Shown here in pieces: positions 34,568-41,407 of a DNA stretch of 64,000 nucleotides (its first letter is position 1; every line of letters starts with the position of its first letter). The DNA is from Microbacterium protaetiae (GTDB lineage: Bacteria; Actinomycetota; Actinomycetes; Actinomycetales; Microbacteriaceae): NCBI RefSeq assembly GCF_004135285.1, contig NZ_CP035494.1:558001-622000 (forward strand), in the 5' to 3' direction. Position numbers and translations under genes: made by a program. The notes below the pieces were generated by a model. It did not search any database. It saw nothing but the letters and a program-made list of their open reading frames with translations, and had not been told where the DNA came from.

Positions 34568-34870
34568 ATGGCCGAGATCATCCCGCTGCATCCGTCCCGT
34601 CCCGAGCCGTTGTGGCGCGAAGCCGCCGGCGACGTGCTGCGCCGCACCCGTCATGAGCGCGGCGAGCGCCTCGCCGATACCGCGGAGCGGTCAGGGGTCT
34701 CACCCCAGTACCTCTCCGAAATGGAACGCGGACTCAAAGAACCCTCGAGCGAGATGCTCGCCGCCGTCGCCGGGGCGCTCGATCTGAGCCTGATCGACCT
34801 TGCCTCGGCCGTCGCCGACGACCTGCGTGAGGCCGTGCCGACCCGCGGTGCCCTGCTGCTGGCCGCCTGA
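34568..34870 (+). CDS. ClgR/PopR-like XRE regulator with LAA C-terminus
   Basis: A 100-residue XRE-type regulator. The helix-turn-helix covers about residues 18-75 (AGDVLRRTRHERGERLADTA, SGVSPQYLSEMERGLKEPSS), with the E-R-G-x-K-E-x-S-S pattern typical of ClgR, the actinobacterial activator of clp genes, and its paralogue PopR. The protein ends GALLLAA. ClgR and PopR end in the same Ala-Ala-type signal, which makes them substrates of ClpP. The next genes are a clpP pair on the opposite strand sharing an upstream motif. A feedback activator of that pair is the likely role. Confidence 0.85.
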   Translation: MAEIIPLHPSRPEPLWREAAGDVLRRTRHERGERLADTAERSGVSPQYLSEMERGLKEPSSEMLAAVAGALDLSLIDLASAVADDLREAVPTRGALLLAA

Positions 34871-35103
34871 CGCGCCGCTCACCTCTCCGCCCAATCACCT
34901 GGCCGCGAGTGCGTCCGACGCGCGCCCTACAGGCCGCCGATCTGCCCCGCCGCCCCGTCCGACGCACGCCCCACAGCCCGGCGCCCTGCTGCTGACTGCC
35001 TGGCGCGCCGCCCGACGCGCCGCCCGGGAGCCCACCCATCCACACGCGGCGCCGCCTCGCCGCCCCGACGCGCAAGCCCGCTCACCCGCCCACGTCTCCC
35101 CGC

Positions 35104-35691
35104 CTAACTCCCCGCGAGCACGCGGTCGGCCAGCCCGTACGCCACGGCGTCGTCGGCCGTGAAGAAGCGGTCACGATCTGTGTCGGCACGCAGCCGCGCG
35201 GCATCCTGCCCGGTGTGCCGTGACAGGATCTGCTCGACGTCACCGCGCACGCGCACGAGCTCGTCGGCCTGCACGATGAGATCGGGAATGGCGCCGCGGC
35301 CCTGTCCCGCAGGCTGATCGAGCACAACGCGGGCGTGCGGCAGCAGGGCACGCTTGCCCGCGGCCCCGGCCGCAAGCATCACCGCGCCGACACCCACCGC
35401 TTGCCCGATGCACGTGGTCGCGACATCCGGGCGCACGTGCTGCATCGTGTCGTAGACGGCGAGCATCGCCGACGGGTCACCGCCCTCACAATTGATGTAG
35501 AGCTGGATGTCGCGCTCGGGGCTCTCCGAGTCCAGGTGCAGCAGCTGCGCAATGAGCACGTTGGCCACGCCCGCGTCAATGCCGGTGCCGAGGTACACGA
35601 TCCGCTCACCGAGCAGGTGCGAGTACACGTCCATGATCCGGTCGCCGCGCGGGTTCTGCGCGACGACGTTCGGGATGCTGTATCCGCTCAT
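35104..35691 (-). CDS. ClpP-like subunit lacking catalytic Ser and His
   Basis: A 195-residue ClpP-fold protein, full length by comparison with E. coli ClpP. The nucleophile motif GQAASMG reads GQAVGVG, so Ser is Gly100. MIHQP reads VVLDQP, so His is replaced by Asp125. The third residue, Asp174 in TDRDRF, is kept. The oxyanion region SPGGS reads CEGGD. Hydrophobic core and handle helix are preserved, so it should still assemble into heptamers but cannot cleave. It overlaps the preceding intact clpP by 4 nt and is probably a structural partner in a mixed ClpP complex, like plastid ClpR subunits. Confidence 0.9.
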   Translation of the reverse strand: MSGYSIPNVVAQNPRGDRIMDVYSHLLGERIVYLGTGIDAGVANVLIAQLLHLDSESPERDIQLYINCEGGDPSAMLAVYDTMQHVRPDVATTCIGQAVGVGAVMLAAGAAGKRALLPHARVVLDQPAGQGRGAIPDLIVQADELVRVRGDVEQILSRHTGQDAARLRADTDRDRFFTADDAVAYGLADRVLAGS

Positions 35692-36311
35692 GCCGCTTCT
35701 GTCTCCACGCCGATTCCCACCGGTCTGCGCCGCCGCGGCACCACTTCGTCGAAGCGGCTGACAATCCCGTCGATGAAGCCGTACTCACGCGCCTGCGACG
35801 CGGTGTACCAGCGGTCGTGCAACGAGTCCTCGAACACGCGTGTCGGGCTCTGCCCGGTGTCATCGGCGATCAGGCCGAGCACCGTGTCACGCATGTGGCG
35901 CAGGTCGTCGGCCTGCGCCTCGACCTCGACGGCTGACCCGCCGATGCCGCTCGAGCCCTGATGCATGAGGATGCGTGCGTGCGGCAGCGCCCTGCGCTTT
36001 CCCTTCGTGCCGCTCGAGAGCAGGAACTGCCCGGCGCTCGCGGCCATCCCCAGCACGAGCGTACTCACGTCGTTCGGGATGAGCCGCATGACGTCGCGAA
36101 TGGCCAGCATCGCCGGAACCGAACCGCCGGGCGAGTGGATCCACAGAGCGATGTCGGTCGATTCGTCCTCGGCCGCCAGTGCCAGCAGCTGCGTGGCCAG
36201 CAACGTGCCGTTGTCGTCGTCGAGCGCTCCGTCAAGCACGAGCACCCGCTGCGTGTATAGCTCGCGGCGCGCGGCCTCACCGAACGCGGGAACCTTGATG
36301 TCTTCTGTCAT
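35688..36311 (-). CDS. clpP: ATP-dependent Clp protease proteolytic subunit (catalytic)
   Basis: A 207-residue ClpP with the full triad: Ser92 in GMAASAG, His117 in LMHQG and Asp166 in LHDRWY. SPGGS near residue 60 forms the oxyanion loop. It is first in a two-gene operon with the catalytically dead ClpP-like subunit. The layout recalls the Streptomyces clpP3-clpP4 operon with its regulator PopR. The housekeeping clpP1P2 pair, normally beside tig and clpX, is not in this window. The C-terminal ~20 residues (RRRRPVGIGVETEAA) are an extension beyond the fold. Confidence 0.92.
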   Translation of the reverse strand: MTEDIKVPAFGEAARRELYTQRVLVLDGALDDDNGTLLATQLLALAAEDESTDIALWIHSPGGSVPAMLAIRDVMRLIPNDVSTLVLGMAASAGQFLLSSGTKGKRRALPHARILMHQGSSGIGGSAVEVEAQADDLRHMRDTVLGLIADDTGQSPTRVFEDSLHDRWYTASQAREYGFIDGIVSRFDEVVPRRRRPVGIGVETEAA

Positions 36312-36354
36312 GACCCCAGCCTGAGCGGCGCGCGGCGTGTGTGCGCGGCATCCT

Positions 36355-36369
36355 GCTCACGGCGGATCC
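36355..36369 (-). promoter_or_regulatory. putative ClgR/PopR-type operator at the clpP operon
   Basis: Read on the minus strand this is GGATCCGCCGTGAGC, identical to 34509-34523 except for one base. It lies 44-58 nt ahead of the clpP start, the same offset as at the regulator gene. Palindromy here is weaker. Confidence 0.6.
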
Positions 36370-36395
36370 GCTGTCGGCGGCGCCGAGCCACACCC

Positions 36396-37095
36396 CGGCC
36401 CGAATCGTCGCATCCTGCCTCCGAACCGACGCTTCCGGACGGCATTCGCCCGCCACACCCGCATCCCCCGGCCCGAATCGCCGCCTCCCACCTCCGAACC
36501 GACACTTCCGGACGGCATCCCCGCCACCCTCCACCCCGACCGTCACCCACCCCCGACGCGTGAGCATCCCCCGGCCCGAATCGCCGCATCCCACCTCCGA
36601 ACCGACACTTCCGGACGGCACGCCAGCCCCACACACCAGCCCCGTCCGATAACGCCGCATCCCACCCGCGATCCGACACACTCGGACGGCATCCACCCGC
36701 CACGCTCCACCCCGACCGCCACCTACCCCCGACGCGTGAGCATCCCCCGGCCCGAATCGTCGCATCCCACCTCCGAACCGACACTTCCGGACGGCATCCC
36801 CCGCCACGCTCCACCCCGACCGCCACCTACCCCCGACGCGTGAGCATCCCCCGGCCCGAATCGTCGCATCCCACCTCCGAACCGACACTTCCGGACGGCA
36901 TCCCCCGCCACGCTCCACCCCGACCGCCACCTACCCCCGACGCGTGAGCATCCCCCGGCCCGAATCGCCGCATCCCACCCGCGAACCGACACTTCCAGAC
37001 GGCACACCAGCCCCAGACACCGACTCCGCACACCAGCCCCGTCCGATAACGCCGCTTTCCCCGCGCGAACCGGCATTTCCGGACGGCACACCGGC
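36396..37095. repeat. 104-bp tandem repeat array
   Basis: Units beginning CGGCCCGAATCG start at 36396, 36469, 36572, 36748, 36852 and 36956, with variant units (CCCGTCCGATAACGCCG type) near 36651 and 37040. The spacing 36748-36852-36956 is exactly 104 bp and those copies are almost identical. Each carries GAACCGACACTTCCGGACGG. Minus-strand frames stay open through it but encode only the repeat. It fills the 868-nt gap between the clpP promoter and a glycosyltransferase gene. Confidence 0.9.
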
Positions 37096-37179
37096 CCACG
37101 GGCCCCACACACGGGCCCCGCCCACGGCCCCGCACATCGCCCCACGGCCCCACGGCCCCGCACACACCGGCCCCTCGCC

Positions 37180-38544
37180 TCACCCGCGGCGGGAGGGATG
37201 CCGCACCGCGGCCGTGATCGCAGCCACAAGCGCCGGCCGAATGGCCTCGGGCGCGAAGCGCCGCGCCGCTTCGCGCGCGGCGCGCGAGAGTTCCGCACGA
37301 TGCACCGGGTCGCGCAGCAATGCGACGACGGCGTCGGCGAACGCCTCGACCTGGCCGGGCGCGACGAGCACGCCCCCCTCGCCGATCACCTCGCGCGGTC
37401 CGTATTTCGCGTCGAACGCGACCACCGGCAGCCCGCGGGCAAGCGCCTCTGCGATCGACAGCCCTTGTCCCTCGAATGCCGCCGTCGACAGCAGCAGCGT
37501 CGCCTCGTCGTACACGACGTCGCGGTCGGCGGGGGTGATCGGACCGCGCAGGTGGACCGCCGCACCGAGGCCGCGTGCATCGATCAGGGCCTGCAGCGCC
37601 TCGCGCTGTGCGCCGTCGCCGTAGATGTCCAGCGTCGCCGCCGGCACCGCCGCGTGCACGCGCGCGAATGCCTCGATGGCCAGATCGACCCGCTTCTGTG
37701 CGGCCAGCCGGCCCACCATCACCAGGCGTGCAGGGGCACGGGATGCCGCATCCCGCGGCGCCGGACCGAGCTCGATCGGGTTCGGCACGATGTGGAACGC
37801 GTCGTCGGGGCCGAACCGAACCGCGATGTCGTCACGCTGGGCCCGGGTCGGCCACAGCACCGCGTCGAACTCGTGCACGTGTGCGAGCCAGCGCGCCCAC
37901 GGCGGTGCGAGGTCGGCGTCGGGGTCGTCGTAGGGCGCCGGCAAATGTGAGTTGTGCACGGTGTGCACGATCCGCAGGTTGTCATCGCCCCAGCCCACGA
38001 GCAGTTCCCCGACCTGGCGCGCCTCGCACACGATGACCACCAGCCGGCCAGGATCATCGCCGCGCACCTGGGCGACGATGTGCGCGAGCCACGCGCGATA
38101 CAGGCCGCGAAAGCCCGCGATCACCCGATCGCCGCCGGGCGCGTGCACGACCACCGGCGCGGTGGTCAGGTGCCACGCCGGGTCGTTCGCGATCACGGGA
38201 AGAGAGACGAGCGGCCGCCCCGCGGCATCCGTGATCTCTCGGTATTCCCGCGCCGGGTCCCCCTGACCCGCGCGCCCGGCCGCGAACAGCCACGACGGGT
38301 CGGCGAGCGCGTCGTCGAAGAGATTGCGCCAGGCGGCGGCATCCAACCCGTGCACGGCCAGCTCGTCACGCCACCGCGCATGCGTGGCGGAATCTGCCGC
38401 GTCGAGGGTGAGAAGAAGAGGATGCCGCGCCCCGGCATCGGCGAGCTGGCGCACGCGCCAGGGCACGGCCACAGCGAATCCGCCGTCCAGCGCGGGGGCG
38501 AGCCGGCTGGCCAGCACGAGGTAGGCGGCGTCGGGCAGGGTCAC
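37180..38544 (-). CDS. GT4 glycosyltransferase, TagE-like
   Basis: A 454-residue retaining glycosyltransferase. The C-terminal GT-B lobe has LVMVGRLAAQKRVDLAIEAF, the E-x7-E region EGQGLSIAEALARGLPVVAF and DAKYGPREVIGEGGVLV. The Y-G-P-x-E-x-I motif is characteristic of TagE-like poly(glycerol-phosphate) glucosyltransferases and related teichoic or glycan transferases. The GTG start at 38544 overlaps the stop of the preceding gene (GTGA); the open frame extends further but in the wrong context. The acceptor is unknown; a cell-envelope polymer is most likely. Confidence 0.88.
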   Translation of the reverse strand: MTLPDAAYLVLASRLAPALDGGFAVAVPWRVRQLADAGARHPLLLTLDAADSATHARWRDELAVHGLDAAAWRNLFDDALADPSWLFAAGRAGQGDPAREYREITDAAGRPLVSLPVIANDPAWHLTTAPVVVHAPGGDRVIAGFRGLYRAWLAHIVAQVRGDDPGRLVVIVCEARQVGELLVGWGDDNLRIVHTVHNSHLPAPYDDPDADLAPPWARWLAHVHEFDAVLWPTRAQRDDIAVRFGPDDAFHIVPNPIELGPAPRDAASRAPARLVMVGRLAAQKRVDLAIEAFARVHAAVPAATLDIYGDGAQREALQALIDARGLGAAVHLRGPITPADRDVVYDEATLLLSTAAFEGQGLSIAEALARGLPVVAFDAKYGPREVIGEGGVLVAPGQVEAFADAVVALLRDPVHRAELSRAAREAARRFAPEAIRPALVAAITAAVRHPSRRG

Positions 38545-38981
38545 GCGGCGATCCGGAAGACGGGGAACCCGGGCGCTATCTCGAGAAGCCGTTCGTCGGG
38601 AGATGCGGCGTCCACCCCGTCGAAGAAGCGTCCGACCTCCCACGCCCACGCCTTCAGGTACGCGCGCAGGATCGGCGGCTTCTCGGCGTCGGGCACTTCG
38701 GTCGCGGTGAACGTCTCGGCCCGCCGGCCCTTGCGCAATTCGCCCGTGCCTGCGGCGCGCAGATTGCGCACCCACTGGGTCTGGCCGCGCGGGGCGACCA
38801 GGTAGCGCTGCCCGGTGACTCGCAGCGGGTTCACCGGGGTGGTGCGCCACTGCCCCGAACTGCGTCCGCGCACCGCGAGCACACGGCTGCCGGCCAGCGG
38901 TATTCCGCTGCGGGTGAGAAAGCCGACGACGCCGTTGAAGACGGCGTCTGCCCCGGTGGGTTCGATGTAGCGGGAGGTCAT
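38541..38981 (-). CDS. deazaflavin (F420)-dependent nitroreductase-family protein
   Basis: A 146-residue split-barrel protein of the Ddn/DUF385 family: GSRVLAVRGRSSGQWRTTPV, RYLVAPRGQTQWVRNLRAAG and the C-terminal hydrophobic tail APGFPVFRI are standard. Members bind coenzyme F420 and reduce diverse electrophiles. It is coupled to the glycosyltransferase by a 4-nt overlap, which looks like operon packing rather than a shared pathway. Confidence 0.9.
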   Translation of the reverse strand: MTSRYIEPTGADAVFNGVVGFLTRSGIPLAGSRVLAVRGRSSGQWRTTPVNPLRVTGQRYLVAPRGQTQWVRNLRAAGTGELRKGRRAETFTATEVPDAEKPPILRAYLKAWAWEVGRFFDGVDAASPDERLLEIAPGFPVFRIAA

Positions 38982-39011
38982 TGGTCCATCCTGCCCCCTG
39001 CGGCGCGGGAT

Positions 39012-39103
39012 GGCATCACCTCGCGGCCGGATGCTGCGGCGCGCGCGGGCATCACCGGGAGGGCATCACCTCGCGGCCGGATGCTGCGGCGCGCGCGGGC
39101 ATC
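39012..39103. repeat. 42-bp direct repeat, period 50
   Basis: GGCATCACCTCGCGGCCGGA through GGGCATC occurs identically at 39012-39053 and 39062-39103, with a third partial copy up to ~39140. It lies between guaA and the F420-type gene start. Confidence 0.85.
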
Positions 39104-39127
39104 CCCGCACACCTGCCCCCTGCGGCG

Positions 39128-39147
39128 CGCGCGGGCATCCCCGCGCG
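39128..39147 (-). terminator. guaA terminator
   Basis: CGCGCGGG and CCCGCGCG pair around CATC, six bases beyond the guaA stop. The left arm is part of the last repeat copy. Confidence 0.6.
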
Positions 39148-39152
39148 GCCGG

Positions 39153-40736
39153 CTACTCCCACTCGATGGTTGCCGGCGGCTTGCTGGTCACGTCGAGGGT
39201 GACCCGGTTGATCTCGCGCACCTCGTTGGTGATGCGGTTCGAGATCTTCGCGAGCACGTCGTAGGGCAGCCGCGTCCAGTCGGCGGTCATGGCGTCTTCG
39301 CTCGAGACGGGGCGCAGCACGATCGGATGCCCGTAGGTGCGTCCGTCACCCTGCACGCCCACCGAGCGCACGTCGGCCAACAGCACAACCGGGCACTGCC
39401 AGATCTCACCGTCCAGGCCCGCGTTGCTGAGCTCTTCGCGAGCAATCGCGTCGGCCTCGCGCAGGATCTCAAGGCGGTCGCGCGTGACCTCACCGATGAT
39501 GCGGATGCCCAGGCCCGGGCCCGGGAACGGCTGGCGCGAGACGATCGCGTCGGGAATTCCGAGCTCTCGGCCGATGGCGCGCACCTCATCTTTGAACAGG
39601 GTGCGCAGCGGCTCGATGAGCTCGAAGTCGAGGTCTTCCGGCAGGCCGCCCACGTTGTGGTGACTCTTGATGTTGGCCGTGCCGGTGCCGCCGCCCGATT
39701 CGACGACGTCGGGATACAGCGTGCCCTGCACGAGGAACTTGATGGGCGCGCCCTCGGCCGCCGCCTCGGCGACCAGCTCGCGCTGCACCTTCTCGAAGGC
39801 GCGAATGAACTCGCGGCCGATGATCTTGCGCTTCTCTTCGGGGTCGGTGACTCCCTGCAGATGGCCGAGGAACGTGTCGGCGGCATCCACCGTCACCAGG
39901 CGCACACCGGTTGAGGCGACGTAGTCCTGCTCCACTTGCTCGCGCTCGCCCTTGCGCAGCAGTCCGTGGTCGACGAACACGGCGATCAGCTGGTCGCCGA
40001 TGGCCTTGTGCACGAGCGCCGTCGACACGGCCGAGTCGACCCCGCCCGACAGCGCCGAGATCACGCGCGCGTCGCCGACCTGCGCGCGAATGCGCTCGAC
40101 CTGCTCGGCGATGACGCTGTCGCTGTTCCAGTCGGCGGCAAGCCCGGCTGCCTTGTGCAGGAAGTTCTCGATGACCTGCTGGCCGTGGTCGGAGTGCTTG
40201 ACCTCGGGATGCCACTGCACGCCGTACAGGCACTTCGCGTCGTTGCCGAACGCGGCCACCGGGGTCGCGCTGGTCGAGGCGAGCACCTCGAAACCTTCGG
40301 GCGCGGCGGCGACCTGATCGCCGTGACTCATCCACACGTTCTGGTCGGCGGGCTGGCCGCCCAGCAGCACGCCGCCGTCGCCGGTGAGGGCGGCGTCGGT
40401 GGCGCCGTATTCGCGCAGGCCGGTGTTGGCCACCTCGCCGCCGAGGGTCTGCGCCATGACCTGAAAGCCGTAGCAGATGCCCAGTGTCGGCAGCCCCAGG
40501 TCGAACACCGCGGGGTCGAGCCGCGGGGCTCCCTCGGCATAGACCGACGACGGTCCGCCCGACAGGATGAGGGCGACGGGGTTGCGTGCCGCGATCTCGG
40601 CGGACGATGCGGTGTGCGGAACGATCTCGCTGTACACGCCCGCCTCACGCACGCGACGCGCGATCAGCTGCGCATACTGCGCGCCGAAGTCGACGACGAG
40701 AACCGGACGCTGCGCGGTGTCTGTCTGCTCGGTCAC
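39153..40736 (-). CDS. guaA: GMP synthase (glutamine-hydrolysing)
   Basis: A 527-residue enzyme that aminates XMP to GMP using glutamine and ATP, the last step of guanine nucleotide synthesis. Domain order: class I amidotransferase (~10-200, nucleophile Cys in LGICYGFQ and [10 protein letters not shown]), ATP pyrophosphatase (~205-400, P-loop [12 protein letters not shown]), and dimerisation domain to the conserved C-terminus PPATIEWE. It overlaps the upstream DUF3817 gene by 4 nt. guaB3 and guaB lie within 8 kb on the same strand. Confidence 0.98.
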   Translation of the reverse strand: MTEQTDTAQRPVLVVDFGAQYAQLIARRVREAGVYSEIVPHTASSAEIAARNPVALILSGGPSSVYAEGAPRLDPAVFDLGLPTLGICYGFQVMAQTLGGEVANTGLREYGATDAALTGDGGVLLGGQPADQNVWMSHGDQVAAAPEGFEVLASTSATPVAAFGNDAKCLYGVQWHPEVKHSDHGQQVIENFLHKAAGLAADWNSDSVIAEQVERIRAQVGDARVISALSGGVDSAVSTALVHKAIGDQLIAVFVDHGLLRKGEREQVEQDYVASTGVRLVTVDAADTFLGHLQGVTDPEEKRKIIGREFIRAFEKVQRELVAEAAAEGAPIKFLVQGTLYPDVVESGGGTGTANIKSHHNVGGLPEDLDFELIEPLRTLFKDEVRAIGRELGIPDAIVSRQPFPGPGLGIRIIGEVTRDRLEILREADAIAREELSNAGLDGEIWQCPVVLLADVRSVGVQGDGRTYGHPIVLRPVSSEDAMTADWTRLPYDVLAKISNRITNEVREINRVTLDVTSKPPATIEWE

Positions 40737-41215
40737 CGGGCTCCTTCAGAGGCGGGGGTGGACGAATCGGATGCCTCGGCTGCCTCCCGCTCGGCGAGGT
40801 AGCGTTTGGCATCCCGGGCGACGATGCCCTCCATGATGAAGGACAGGAACGGTACGACACCACCGGCTGCCAGCATGATGAAGCGGCCGAACTGCCAGCG
40901 CATCAGGCTCCACAGACGGAAGCAGCTGAAGAGATACACGACGTAGAACCAGCCGTGCACGATGAGGATCGCCATCGACAGGTTCACTCCGTCGCCGGTC
41001 GATTCCAGGCCGTTCGGGCCATCGACCACCGGCGCGAACCAGAGGAACCCGCCCGAACCACCGGCGAAGAGTTCGAGCTGGATCGGCGTGTATTTCAGGA
41101 TCATCTCGGCGACCAGCAGAAGCAGGAAGGTTCCGGTGATGATCGAGCAGATCTGGTAGAACTTCAGCGCACCGCGGATGGCGGGGAAGGTCGCCAGCTT
41201 GGGGGCGAGAGGCAT
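40733..41215 (-). CDS. DUF3817 membrane protein
   Basis: A 160-residue protein with three to four membrane helices ([59 protein letters not shown]) matching DUF3817, a family found beside guaA in many actinobacteria. The H-G-W-F-Y-V-V-Y segment is the family hallmark. Function is unknown. Coupling to guaA is by ATGA overlap. Confidence 0.9.
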   Translation of the reverse strand: MPLAPKLATFPAIRGALKFYQICSIITGTFLLLLVAEMILKYTPIQLELFAGGSGGFLWFAPVVDGPNGLESTGDGVNLSMAILIVHGWFYVVYLFSCFRLWSLMRWQFGRFIMLAAGGVVPFLSFIMEGIVARDAKRYLAEREAAEASDSSTPASEGAR

Positions 41216-41280
41216 GGCTCCATCCTACCCGGGCGTTTCATCGCCCTCGCCCGGTGAGCGGCGCCTCAGCGCACGTGCGC

Positions 41281-41376
41281 GCACCGCGCGACGCGGGCGG
41301 GATGCAGCATCCGCACCGCGCGATCCGGGCGGGATGCGGCATCCGCACCGCGCGACGCGGGCGGGATGCGGCATCC
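41281..41376. repeat. 32-bp tandem repeat, three copies
   Basis: Units at 41281-41312, 41313-41344 and 41345-41376 begin GCACCGCGCGA and end in the small palindrome GGATGC-N-GCATCC with one or two changes. Located between the DUF3817 promoter and the 3' end of the 5'-nucleotidase, where the hairpins could terminate the latter. Confidence 0.88.
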
Positions 41377-41407
41377 GCACCCCGCCCTTCGCAACTGCCA
41401 GCGCGTG

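Noticed and set aside
36277..37298. Several overlapping minus-strand ORFs rich in Gly, Arg and Ser
   Set aside because: Entirely made of the 104-bp repeat read in different frames; high GC removes stop codons.
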